45,293 bases of DNA from an uncultured Eubacteriaceae bacterium (GCA_903789635.1 CAIFEY010000024.1:1-45293); one strand, 5' to 3'; shown: positions 8,153 through 16,262, counted from the first letter of the stretch. Program-made: numbers and translations. Notes: generated from the sequence alone by a model not told the origin.

Positions 8153-9295
8153 ATGATTCAATTCAAGGAAGTCACGAAGGCTTTTAAGGATAATGTGGTC
8201 TTAGATAAAATCTCTCTGGATTTTCACGACGGCGAACTGACGGTTCTGATCGGACCAAGCGGATGTGGGAAAACCACGACGCTGAAGATGATCAACCGGC
8301 TGCTGCCGGCGACTTCCGGGGAGATTCTGATCGATGGCAGGGATGTGAACACCATCGACAAGGTGCGGCTGAGGAGACAGATGGGTTACGTGATTCAGCA
8401 GGGAGGGCTCTTCCCGCACATGACCGTTCGGCAGAATATAGAGATCATCGAGAAGCTGGAAGGCAAAGATGAGTACGAGATCAAGAAGAAGACCGAGAAG
8501 CTGATGAACATGGTCGACATGGAACCGGCCAAGTTCCTGGACCGCTACCCGAACGAGCTGTCCGGCGGGCAGCAGCAGAGGGTCGGCGTCGTTCGTGCGA
8601 TGGCCAACGACCCGAAGTACATCCTGTTCGACGAGCCCTTCTCTGCCCTGGATCCGCTGACGAGAAGCTCGCTGCAGGACCAGCTGGTGGAGCTGCATCA
8701 CAAGCTTGGAACGACGATGATCTTTGTCACCCACGACATGGACGAGGCCATCAAGATAGCGGACCGGATCTGCATCATGAAGGGCGGCCACATCCTGCAG
8801 TACGACACGCCGGAGGAGATCCTGCGTTCGCCGGCGAACGACTTTGTCGCCGACTTCGTCGGAATGAAGCGAATCTGGAACTCTCCGGAATACATCAAGG
8901 TCGAGGACTTCATGATCCGCGAACCGGTCACCTGCCCGGGCGACCTGTCCGCAAGACGCTGCGTAACCAGGCTGACGTCCCACCACGTCGACACCTTGCT
9001 CGTGACCGGCGAGGAGAATAAACTGCTCGGGATCATCAACCGACGCGTGCTGTACGCCAATCACGAGGCGGACAAGCCGGCTGAGGAGATCATGATTCCG
9101 GTCAAGTACACCGCCCACCCTGACGACAGCATCGTGGACGTGCTCAAGCTCATTGAAGAGGCCGATGTCAGCAATGTGCCGGTCGTGGACCAGCTGGGAA
9201 GACTGGTCGGCCTGCTGACCAGCAGCAACCTGATCTCGACCCTGAGCCGTCAATATTTGTCAGAACCGGAACAGGAGGTGGAAGTCAATGATTAA
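8153..9295 (+). CDS. opuCA: Glycine betaine/carnitine/choline ABC transporter ATPase
   Basis: A 380-residue ATPase: Walker A GPSGCGKTT at residues 34-42, signature LSGGQQQR, Walker B ILFDEPFSALDP, and H-loop FVTHDMDEA. The C-terminal ~120 residues form two CBS domains (VTCPGDLSARRC... and IPVKYTAHPDDSIVDVL), as in OpuA/OpuC ATPases where they sense ionic strength or bind adenine nucleotides. It energises uptake of compatible solutes or quaternary amines at the membrane. The stop overlaps the start of the permease gene by eight bases, so the two are translationally coupled. Confidence 0.93.
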   Translation: MIQFKEVTKAFKDNVVLDKISLDFHDGELTVLIGPSGCGKTTTLKMINRLLPATSGEILIDGRDVNTIDKVRLRRQMGYVIQQGGLFPHMTVRQNIEIIEKLEGKDEYEIKKKTEKLMNMVDMEPAKFLDRYPNELSGGQQQRVGVVRAMANDPKYILFDEPFSALDPLTRSSLQDQLVELHHKLGTTMIFVTHDMDEAIKIADRICIMKGGHILQYDTPEEILRSPANDFVADFVGMKRIWNSPEYIKVEDFMIREPVTCPGDLSARRCVTRLTSHHVDTLLVTGEENKLLGIINRRVLYANHEADKPAEEIMIPVKYTAHPDDSIVDVLKLIEEADVSNVPVVDQLGRLVGLLTSSNLISTLSRQYLSEPEQEVEVND

Positions 9296-10868
9296 GCTGT
9301 GCATGTATTTTGCCGATCACGCGTCGCAGATCTGGAGCCTGACGCTGCAGCACATCGAGATGACGGCCATCGCGGTGTGCATCGCCATCCTGATCGGCGT
9401 GCCGCTCGGCATCCTGATCAGCTACGTCCGCAAACTGGACAAGCCAGTGCTCGGCGTGGCGAACGTGGTGCAGGCGATCCCGAGCATGGCCCTGCTGGGA
9501 CTCGCGATCCCGCTTCTGGGCATCGGCGTGCTGCCGGCGGTCGTCATGGTCATCATCTACTCCCTGCTGCCGATTATCAAGAACACCTATACCGGAATTT
9601 CCGGAATCGACCCGTCGCTGGTCGAGGCGGCAAGCGGAATCGGTCTGACGCCTAAGCAGGTATTGTTCAAGGTCAAGATCCCTCTGGCGCTCCCGGTCAT
9701 CATGGCCGGCGTAAGGATTTCTGCCGTAACGGCGGTCGGCCTGATGACGATCGCGGCGTTCATCGGTGCCGGCGGACTCGGATATCTGGTATTCGCCGGA
9801 ATCCGAACTGTAAATAATTACCAGATCCTGGCCGGCGCGATCCCTGCCTGCATCCTGGCACTGCTCGTCGACTTCCTGATGGGCCTGGTCGAGAAGCTGG
9901 TCATTCCGATCAGCATGCAGGAATCCAACGGTCTCACCCGAGAAGAACTCAAGAAGAAGCATAAGAGAAACAAGGTCACCCTGATCACCGCCGTGATCCT
10001 GATCGCAGCGCTCATCTTCGGAACTGCCGTCGGAAGCGCATTAGCGAACCGGCAGAAGCAGATCACGATTGGCGGCAAGGACTTCACCGAGCAGTCGGTC
10101 CTGGTCAACCTCTACTCGGACTACATCGAGGCGCATACCGACATTCACTGTGTCAGGAAAGAGAACCTGGGCGGCAGTCAGGTCTGCTACGAGGCGCTGA
10201 AGAACGGCGAGATCGACATGTACGTCGACTACACGGGAACGATTTACGGAAGTATCCTGAAGCACAAGAAGTCGTCCTCGAACATGCAGCGCGTGTACGA
10301 GGACTGCGCTAAGGAGTTGAAACCGCAGGGCATCACCCTGACCAAGCAGTGCGGATTCAACAACACCTTCACCCTCGCCGTCAGCCAGGAGACCGCTAAG
10401 AAGTACAACCTGAACACCATCCCGGACCTCGTCGACCACGCCGGCGAGCTGCGCCTGGGAAGCACCCTGGAATTCGAGAACCGAAACGACTGCATGGCCG
10501 CGATGGAGCGCACCTATCCGGGCCTCAAGTTCAAGAAAGTCTCCGGGATCGACGGTTCCCCGCTCTACGTTGCTCTGGCAAATAAAGACGTGGACGTCAT
10601 GGATGCGTTCGCAACTGACGGCATGCTGCTGAAATACCACCTGAAGGTCCTGAAGGACACCGATCACGTGTTCTCGCCGTACTATGCGGTGCCGTGCTTC
10701 AGCACCAGCACCCTGAAGAAGTACCCGGAGCTCCGTCCCCTCGTGAACAAGCTCGCGCCTAAGCTGACCGACAGCGTCATGCGCCGCCTGAACTACCAGG
10801 TCGACGTCAAGGGTAAGGATCCTAAGAACGTGGCAAAGGCATACCTGGAGAAAGAAAATCTGATCTGA
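9288..10868 (+). CDS. opuCB: Fused betaine-type permease and substrate-binding protein
   Basis: A 526-residue fusion. Residues 1 to about 215 are a BPD-type permease with six or so helices and the EAA loop (GIDPSLVEAASGIGLTPKQVL). After a charged linker (REELKKKHKRNK) and one more hydrophobic helix (about 227-246) comes an OpuAC-type binding domain beginning ITIGGKDFTEQSVLVNLYSDYIE, tethered outside the membrane. This architecture is known for QAT/OpuC-type importers of choline, betaine or carnitine. The exact substrate cannot be read from the sequence. No separate second permease gene is present, implying a homodimeric permease. Confidence 0.92.
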   Translation: MIKLCMYFADHASQIWSLTLQHIEMTAIAVCIAILIGVPLGILISYVRKLDKPVLGVANVVQAIPSMALLGLAIPLLGIGVLPAVVMVIIYSLLPIIKNTYTGISGIDPSLVEAASGIGLTPKQVLFKVKIPLALPVIMAGVRISAVTAVGLMTIAAFIGAGGLGYLVFAGIRTVNNYQILAGAIPACILALLVDFLMGLVEKLVIPISMQESNGLTREELKKKHKRNKVTLITAVILIAALIFGTAVGSALANRQKQITIGGKDFTEQSVLVNLYSDYIEAHTDIHCVRKENLGGSQVCYEALKNGEIDMYVDYTGTIYGSILKHKKSSSNMQRVYEDCAKELKPQGITLTKQCGFNNTFTLAVSQETAKKYNLNTIPDLVDHAGELRLGSTLEFENRNDCMAAMERTYPGLKFKKVSGIDGSPLYVALANKDVDVMDAFATDGMLLKYHLKVLKDTDHVFSPYYAVPCFSTSTLKKYPELRPLVNKLAPKLTDSVMRRLNYQVDVKGKDPKNVAKAYLEKENLI

Positions 10869-10901
10869 TCGTATTGGATCTGATGGGATTTGGTTAAATA
10901 T

Positions 10902-10939
10902 GGGGCTGTGAAAAATGCAGGGTCGTTTTTCGCAGCCTC
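10902..10939 (+). terminator. Hairpin of the GGGGCTGTGAAAA family, copy 1
   Basis: GGGGCTGTGAAAAA pairs with TTTTTCGCAGCCTC across a ten-base loop, 33 bases after the importer stop, followed by TTTCC. It is suitably placed for termination of the importer operon, though the U-run is short. The same hairpin sequence recurs three more times in the window. Confidence 0.65.
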
Positions 10940-11070
10940 TTTCCATTTGTGGGGATGGTCACAGATGAGTAGAAAATTTCATTTTTATGGCCATTCCTGC
11001 CATCGTGAAAACTATATCAACACACTCCATGCTATAATTAAGTATCATTAGAAATACATGAGGTGTGACC

Positions 11071-11883
11071 ATGGACGAAAAGCGATATTTAATTGGAGAA
11101 GTGAGCAGCATCACCGGGATTTCCAGGGATACCCTGCGGTTCTGGGACAAGATCGGCCTGCTGAAACCGAAATACGTGGATCCCCACAACGGATACCGTT
11201 ACTACACGTACGATCAGTTCTGGCGGATGGACATCATCAGCTGCTGCCGGAGCCTGGACATTTCCATCGATACGATCCGCGGCATCCTGGAATCAGGAAG
11301 CAACGACAAAGTCCTGACTTTACTGCAGGAACATCAGCGGGAGGCGCAGGACCGGATGAACTACTACCGGCAGGTCGTGGATGACATCGGCTGGTTCGCC
11401 GTCCAGGACGAAAGGATCAAAGAGGCTAAGGGCCTGGGCACCGTCACCGTCCGTCATCAGCCCGAGCGCGGCGTGCTGTACGGCAACAATGACGAGGATA
11501 CCCGCGCTTATCACCTGAGGCTGCTTGAACTTTGCCGCGAAGCCGTAGACCACAGCCAGTCCATCCGCCGCGGATACGGATTCATCCTGGACGAACGGCG
11601 CATGGCAGAGGGCGGGTTTATCAAGCGCGGAGAATACATTAGGTTCGACCAGGACATCATGAAGACCGTCGACCCGGCGTACCTGACCATGCTCCCCGCC
11701 GGCGACTACGCCTGCTGCATGATCAACGTCATCAATGACCGCGCCGACTTCACTCCCCTGCTGAACTGGCTGAAGGAAAACGACGTCGAGCCGTCCTACG
11801 TCATCGCCGACGAGATCGGCCTGAGACTGTTCGAATACCTCGATCACGGGTACCTGTGCGAGGTTAAAGTCCTGTTAAATTAA
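11071..11883 (+). CDS. MerR-family transcriptional regulator with effector domain
   Basis: A 270-residue regulator from the ATG at 11071 (AGGTG nine bases upstream). Residues 1-70 form the MerR winged helix (YLIGEVSSITGISRDTLRFWDKIGLLKP), then a dimerisation coiled coil (LLQEHQREAQDRMNYYRQVV), then a ~150-residue effector-binding domain of the BltR/GyrI type. Such proteins bind hydrophobic or cationic ligands and activate promoters by untwisting a 19-base spacer. The promoter immediately downstream of the gene (11922-11952) is exactly of that kind, so the cyclodeaminase gene is the predicted target. A TATAAT at 11033-11038 may be its own -10 box. Confidence 0.9.
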   Translation: MDEKRYLIGEVSSITGISRDTLRFWDKIGLLKPKYVDPHNGYRYYTYDQFWRMDIISCCRSLDISIDTIRGILESGSNDKVLTLLQEHQREAQDRMNYYRQVVDDIGWFAVQDERIKEAKGLGTVTVRHQPERGVLYGNNDEDTRAYHLRLLELCREAVDHSQSIRRGYGFILDERRMAEGGFIKRGEYIRFDQDIMKTVDPAYLTMLPAGDYACCMINVINDRADFTPLLNWLKENDVEPSYVIADEIGLRLFEYLDHGYLCEVKVLLN

Positions 11884-11921
11884 ATACTATCGATTTAATC
11901 AAAAAATTTCCAAAAACAGTA

Positions 11922-11952
11922 TTGACCTTGGAGTCGCTCCAACCTTTAAAGT
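11922..11952 (+). promoter_or_regulatory. MerR-type operator-promoter with 19-bp spacer
   Basis: TTGACC (11922-11927) and TAAAGT (11947-11952) are separated by exactly 19 bases, and the spacer contains the perfect palindrome TTGGAGTCGCTCCAA (11928-11942). This is the canonical arrangement for MerR activators. The downstream gene starts at 12029, giving a leader of about 70 bases. Confidence 0.9.
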
Positions 11953-12028
11953 GTACTTAAGAAAAAACACAGAGGGTTGGAGCCCTTCTTTTACCGCCCA
12001 GCCCTGGAGATTAAAGGAGGTTGAAGTT

Positions 12029-13078
12029 ATGTATACTGCAACGGAAAAACAGTTGGAATCTTTCAACAAGGATCATGAGAACTTAAAGAAGCAGCTGGAT
12101 CTCGGAAAGGAAATCCTCTGGCTGACGAAGGACGAGTGCATCGAGGCTGGTCCGACCGTCGATGAGACCCTGGACCTGATCAAGGGAACCATGATCGCTC
12201 ACGGAAAGAACGAGTACGAGATGCCGGCCAAGATCGGAATCCACCCTTACGAGGACGTATTCTTCCATGCCATGCCTGCTTACGTGCCTGGCGATCTCGC
12301 CTGCGGATGCAAGTGGATCGAGTGCTATCCGAGAAACCCTAAGGAGTACAATCTGCCGCAGACCACCGGCCTTCAGATCATGAACGACATCGTAACCGGC
12401 GTTCCTGTAGCCGTCATGGACTGCACATGGCTGACCGCGATGCGTACACCGGCAGTTACTTCACTCGCAGCAGCAGCGCTCCATCCGCACGCTAAGACGT
12501 TCGGAATGTTCGGATGCGGCGTCCAGGGAACCTACCACGTCCGCTTCATTGTCCATGCGCTGAAGGAACTGGAGAAGATCTACATCTACGACAAGTTCCC
12601 AGAGAACATGGATCGCCTGATCGAGACTCTGAAGGACGAGGTTAACGTTCCGATCGTCAAGGCTTCTACTCCGGAAGAGGTCGTCAAGAACTGCGAGGTC
12701 CTGAGCTCCGCTACATTCATCGTCCGCGAGCCGATGAAGCTGGCAAAGAAAGAATGGATCCGCCCGGGACAGACTATTCTGCCGTGCGACCTGAACACCT
12801 TCTGGGATCCGCAGATTCCGCTGACTGCCGATAAGTACATCGTAGACAGCATCGACGAGCACAAGCTGTTCGAGAGCATGGGCTACTTCCCTGACGGACT
12901 GCCGAAGATCCACACACAGACCGGAGAAGTCCTGGCCGGACTGGCAGAGGGCCGCACCAGCGAGGACGAGATCATCGTCTGCAGCAACATCGGCATCTCC
13001 ACCAACGACATGGCCATGGGCAAGGCCATCCTGGACAACGCTCTGAAGAAGGGCCTCGGAACCAAGATGAAGCTGTAA
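12029..13078 (+). CDS. Ornithine cyclodeaminase / mu-crystallin family protein
   Basis: A 349-residue protein from the ATG at 12029, chosen because AAAGGAGG lies eight bases upstream; an upstream in-frame start would sit inside the MerR promoter. It shows MDCTWLTAMRTPAVTSLAA (substrate-binding Arg/Thr), the Rossmann GMFGCGVQGTYHV, and a conserved GCKWIECYPRNPKEY. The family includes ornithine cyclodeaminase, alanine dehydrogenase and ketimine reductases, all NAD(P)-dependent enzymes acting on amino or imino acids; which one applies here is not decidable. MerR control suggests induction by a small amine-like or toxic compound rather than constitutive metabolism. It appears full length. Confidence 0.85.
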   Translation: MYTATEKQLESFNKDHENLKKQLDLGKEILWLTKDECIEAGPTVDETLDLIKGTMIAHGKNEYEMPAKIGIHPYEDVFFHAMPAYVPGDLACGCKWIECYPRNPKEYNLPQTTGLQIMNDIVTGVPVAVMDCTWLTAMRTPAVTSLAAAALHPHAKTFGMFGCGVQGTYHVRFIVHALKELEKIYIYDKFPENMDRLIETLKDEVNVPIVKASTPEEVVKNCEVLSSATFIVREPMKLAKKEWIRPGQTILPCDLNTFWDPQIPLTADKYIVDSIDEHKLFESMGYFPDGLPKIHTQTGEVLAGLAEGRTSEDEIIVCSNIGISTNDMAMGKAILDNALKKGLGTKMKL

Positions 13079-13160
13079 TCGCCTTACTGCTCAGCAGCCC
13101 CATACCCCGGGGCATGCACATTACACGTATAAAACGATACAGAACTAGCAGAATTAATTG

Positions 13161-13227
13161 ATAACATGCATGCGCTCACCGCCTAATTTCCACTCTAACT
13201 CCCAGCGGCTGAGCGCATGTTTGTTAT
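13161..13227. terminator. Bidirectional terminator between converging genes
   Basis: ATAACATGCATGCGCTCACCGC pairs imperfectly with GCGGCTGAGCGCATGTTTGTTAT across a ~20-base loop. It lies between the cyclodeaminase stop (13078, plus strand) and the GyrI-like stop (13247, minus strand), where a two-way terminator is expected. Confidence 0.65.
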
Positions 13228-13246
13228 ATGCTGTATTAGTTATTTG

Positions 13247-13873
13247 CTATTTTATCGGATGCCGGATCACCGTCTTCAGCTTCTCCGGCGCGGTCTTTCT
13301 GGGATCGCTCAGGTAGATCTCGTGATGGTGCCTCTTATCAGTGAAATCCAGACTGTATCCCTGCTGCTCCATTAACGCATGCATCGATTCCACCGTCGCC
13401 GGTTCGTCGTCGAATGGACCGATATGCATGCACTGAACGCACAGGCCCTCTTCATAGGTCAAAAACTCGACCCTGGAGAAATCGACCTTCTTCTTCCTGG
13501 ACGCCTCTTCTGCTGCCCATTCGAAATCCTCCCTGCTGACAAAGTCCGGAAGACGAATTACAGAAATCCACTCAAAATTCTCCTTATGGGCGGAATCAAC
13601 GCCTCGGACGCCATCCTGCCACCAGAAACCCTCCAGCGGCGGCACGACGAAATCGAAGTACCCATCAATTTGATGATCGCTTTTCTTGCTCATCTTGATC
13701 GTGTAAGCGATGCCGTAGAGCAGAGGCACAGACTGCTTGTACTCCCCTTCCTCCTCGTTCGGATCACCGTGTCCGCGAACCGCAATAAAGTTCATGCTCG
13801 GGACCTTCACAATGCCGGGCTTTTTATTCGGCATATACAAGTCCTTATACTCTTTCTTATAGTCGAACGCCAT
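13247..13873 (-). CDS. GyrI-like small-molecule-binding domain protein
   Basis: A 208-residue protein with the GyrI-like (SHS2) small-molecule-binding signature: MNFIAVRGHGDPNE, LLYGIAYTIKM, EGFWW and CVQCMHIGPFDDEPATV. Stand-alone members of this family bind or hydrolyse cytotoxic small molecules and are often encoded near MerR-type regulators; a MerR regulator with a related effector domain is 1.4 kb away. No DNA-binding domain is present. The start at 13873 has GGGAGGA upstream. It seems intact. Confidence 0.85.
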   Translation of the reverse strand: MAFDYKKEYKDLYMPNKKPGIVKVPSMNFIAVRGHGDPNEEEGEYKQSVPLLYGIAYTIKMSKKSDHQIDGYFDFVVPPLEGFWWQDGVRGVDSAHKENFEWISVIRLPDFVSREDFEWAAEEASRKKKVDFSRVEFLTYEEGLCVQCMHIGPFDDEPATVESMHALMEQQGYSLDFTDKRHHHEIYLSDPRKTAPEKLKTVIRHPIK

Positions 13874-13901
13874 GCTAATGTCCTCCCACAGGTTCTATCC
13901 G

Positions 13902-14258
13902 TTACGAGATGGTAATCCCGAAGTCCTCCAGCGATTCTAATCTCAGAAACTCCGGCGGAACTGCTTTCGTCAGCCAAACACCGTTCACAGATTTGAAGAA
14001 CACCATCCCGGCCTCGGCCATACGTTCTGCCAACACTCTGTATACAACCGGTTTTCCATGTCTGCGTCCAACCTTGACTGCCGTCTCGACATCTCCGGAA
14101 AGGTGGACATAGAGTCTGGACTTCGGATGCGTCTTGTTTACCCCCTCAATCAATTCATCGACATTGGCCCATCCATGCTCGTCCAGTGTAATGCCGATTG
14201 TCTCCGGCTTATGGCGCAGGATCAGCGATATAAATTTACTAGTGCTGTTTTTCCCCAT
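13902..14258 (-). pseudogene. kptA: RNA 2'-phosphotransferase (Tpt1/KptA) with internal in-frame deletion
   Basis: The 118-residue product from the ATG at 14258 (AGGAG upstream) keeps the KptA N-terminus (SKFISLILRHKPETIGITLDEHGW, with the first catalytic Arg) and the C-terminal ADP-ribosyltransferase half (KSRLYVHLSGDVETAVKVGRRHGKPVVYRV, SVNGVWLTKAVP). Full-length enzymes are about 180 residues. Missing between NKTH and PKSRLYVHL (residue 45) is the middle block that normally holds the RxNxGHS motif and the LYHGT strand, including the other NAD/RNA-binding His and Arg. The frame is intact but the enzyme should be inactive in transferring the 2'-phosphate to NAD. The Fic gene lies upstream. 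Confidence 0.75.
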
Positions 14259-14299
14259 CCCACAGTCGCTCCTTTCCAATTGACTTCTAAGATCGTTTT

Positions 14300-14346
14300 A
14301 CTTGGTCGGTCGACTTGTTACGACCGATCAAGTCGACCGACCAAGT
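14300..14346. repeat. Perfect 18-bp inverted repeat
   Basis: ACTTGGTCGGTCGACTTG (14300-14317) and its exact complement CAAGTCGACCGACCAAGT (14329-14346) flank an 11-base loop. The right arm touches the Fic stop codon. No U-run follows on either strand, so it is not a standard intrinsic terminator. Its perfection suggests an mRNA-stabilising hairpin, a protein-binding site, or a mobile palindromic unit. Confidence 0.8.
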
Positions 14347-15344
14347 TATTTCTTCCGGTAACGCTGATTCCGACTTTTCGGTTTGTCAGGAATTGTCATT
14401 TCCACCAGACCTTGTTCGATAGCTGGGTTCAGATAATTTTTTCTGAAAGTCGGCCTGTGAGAAATTCCCAAACGTTCCATGATTTCCACCGCGGAGAGCT
14501 CCTCTTCACCAAGTACATTGAGCAGTTTCTCGGTTGAGGAGTATTCCGTAAAACGGGAACTCTCTTCTACCTGCCCTACCACACTGGTATTAAGTAAAGT
14601 ATCGAGGATCACTCTCAGTATCATCTCCACGAACGCGCTGCTGTCTGCCGCTCTGTCTGATTCTCCAAGAGCGGCGTAGTATTCCTTCTGGCGGGTGCGG
14701 ATCAGGTCCTCGATCGGAAGCCAGAAGAACAAGTCGTTCCAGTTCCCAAGCAGCAGGCTGTGCCACATTCTTCCCATCCGTCCGTTGCCGTCGGCGAACG
14801 GATGGATAAATTCAAACTCGTAGTGGAAGATCGCGCTTCTGATCAGTGGGTGAATCTCGGATGACTGATACCATCTGAAGAGGTTTTGAATCTGGTCCGG
14901 GACGAACTTTGCCGGAGGGGCCATATGAACAACCACATCCCCATCGAACACGCCGACGCCGCCGGAGCGGAACCTGCCGCTTTCGAGGATGAGCCCATCC
15001 ATCATGACTTTATGCGCATGAAGCAGATCCGTAACGGAATACGGATCGAGTTTCAGCATCATATCGTAGATCGCATAGGCGTTCTTAACCTCACGGATCT
15101 CATTCGGATTCCCGAGGATTCGCTTGCCTTCGATGATCGCGGTGACCTGCTCGAGCGAAAGTGAATTGTGTTCAATTGCCAGTGAGGAATGAATCGTTCT
15201 GATTCGGTTTTCTTTTCTCAAGTGCGGATTCAAATTTCCGTGGGACAGCACCTTGATGCGCCCAATCTGTTCACTGATTTCCGCGACCAGATTCGTTATC
15301 CTGTCCGTCATGTGGAACGGCGGCTCGTACGTGTCTGCAGTCAT
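14346..15344 (-). CDS. Fic-family AMPylation protein with winged-helix C-terminus
   Basis: A 332-residue protein. The catalytic motif HPFADGNGRMGR is complete, so it should transfer AMP (or another nucleotide moiety) from NTP to a hydroxyl on a target protein. Upstream, SSLAIEHNSLSLEQV (about residues 52-66) is the position of the autoinhibitory helix; it has Glu but His in place of the usual Gly/Asn after it. The C-terminal ~80 residues form a winged helix-turn-helix (LGEEELSAVEIMERLGISHRPTFRKNYL), typical of chromosomal Fic regulators. The target is unknown. Start at 15344 has a weak GGAAAG site. Confidence 0.9.
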   Translation of the reverse strand: MTADTYEPPFHMTDRITNLVAEISEQIGRIKVLSHGNLNPHLRKENRIRTIHSSLAIEHNSLSLEQVTAIIEGKRILGNPNEIREVKNAYAIYDMMLKLDPYSVTDLLHAHKVMMDGLILESGRFRSGGVGVFDGDVVVHMAPPAKFVPDQIQNLFRWYQSSEIHPLIRSAIFHYEFEFIHPFADGNGRMGRMWHSLLLGNWNDLFFWLPIEDLIRTRQKEYYAALGESDRAADSSAFVEMILRVILDTLLNTSVVGQVEESSRFTEYSSTEKLLNVLGEEELSAVEIMERLGISHRPTFRKNYLNPAIEQGLVEMTIPDKPKSRNQRYRKK

Positions 15345-15507
15345 ATATGTTTCTATACTTTCCTGATTAAATATTAATGTGTTGCCTTGATGTGCGGCCT
15401 TGTCTGGCCTTGTCTGGCTTAGTCCATAATCTCATTATATACATATTCGATCGCGATAATAAATAGTAATACCATGTTGCGGCTGATTCCCTCGCCTGGA
15501 TCACCGT
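15345..15507. other. Intergenic upstream of Fic gene
   Basis: No gene supported. It contains a short tandem duplication of GGCCTTGTCT at 15397-15406 and 15407-15416, and AT-rich DNA that may hold the Fic promoter. The dispersed element begins at about 15508. Confidence 0.4.
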
Positions 15508-15836
15508 GGGTATGGGCGCGCCACAGTTGGGAATTTCGCCCATACACTGGTCATTTTCCTAACACTCGAAAAAAAGTTGAGGAAAACGGCGCCAAAATCC
15601 TGTATTTCCCAACTGCTAAGCGAAGCCAGCGGGCGCCTCCGCCACTGCCACTAATCACAGTCATCAATTGTACCAGTGCGCCTGCCATCATTGACTGCAC
15701 CGCCGCTGTCATTCTGGACTGGCTGCACAATTCGCCGCACAACATAGCCGAGTTGTCGTCCATATTCCACGGGCAGCGGCGGTGCGCTGATCGACTGTTG
15801 ACAATCATCGCCCAGTGTATACCCCTATGGAGTATA
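15508..15836 (+). repeat. Dispersed ~330-bp element, copy 2
   Basis: Runs from GGGTATGGGCGCGCC (15508) to the palindrome TATACCCCTATGGAGTATA (15818-15836) and aligns end to end with the reverse complement of 74-401; the two copies are 329 and 328 bases long. Conserved blocks include AAAAAAAGTTGAGGAAAACG and the CATCATTGACTGCACCG region. Base changes are scattered and do not preserve a common reading frame, which argues for a non-coding element. Confidence 0.75.
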
Positions 15837-15896
15837 TTGATTCCGGATTTCGTCGCAGGCGATTTGGGAATTTGAGGCTTATGGGTGCCATTTTCC

Positions 15897-15980
15897 CACA
15901 TTTCCGGAAATGTGTGCGAAAATGGCGATCTAACGCCGGTTTTTCCCAAATTCCAGGCCACCGTCGTAACTCCAGCGCAT
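15897..15980 (+). repeat. Second dispersed sequence family, copy 1
   Basis: Begins with an 18-base perfect palindrome CACATTTCCGGAAATGTG (15897-15914), then GCGATCTAACGCC, TTTTTCCCAAATTCCAGGCC and AACTCCAGCGCATT. The last parts recur at 21351-21412 and, reversed, at about 25890-25955. Function unknown; no coding potential seen. Confidence 0.55.
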
Positions 15981-16058
15981 TAAAAAGAGGCTGCGCTAGT
16001 GATCTAGTGAACATCCCCTTTTACTGTAGTTCTATTGCTGCATTCCTCTGCTTATCGC

Positions 16059-16223
16059 CTATCGTTTTTCAAACTCCGGGCGCCACTCCGCAAACTGCAC
16101 GAGCTGTTCATCCGTGCGATGATAGTAGCGGACGCTGTTCTCCGCATCCGCAGGACTGAGCATGAACGTCCCGATTCCGATTACCGGGCATTGTACATTG
16201 TTATTAAGTGTAATGAATTCCAT
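16059..16223 (-). pseudogene. Aldo/keto reductase remnant, ends joined in frame
   Basis: A 54-codon frame starting at the ATG at 16223 with GAGGAGGAA upstream. Residues 1-32 (MEFITLNNNVQCPVIGIGTF, then MLSPADAENSVR) are the N-terminal strand and first loop of an aldo/keto reductase. Residues 33-54 (YYHRTDEQLVQFAEWRPEFE, then KR) match the C-terminal tail of such enzymes. The intervening ~220 residues, including the whole active site and most of the barrel, are missing, yet the frame is kept to a natural stop. It lies 39 bases after the flavodoxin stop, so it would be its operon partner. The product cannot be a reductase. Confidence 0.7.
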
Positions 16224-16262
16224 ACCATTTCCTCCTCATTTGGCATCAATCCGCTGGACGGA

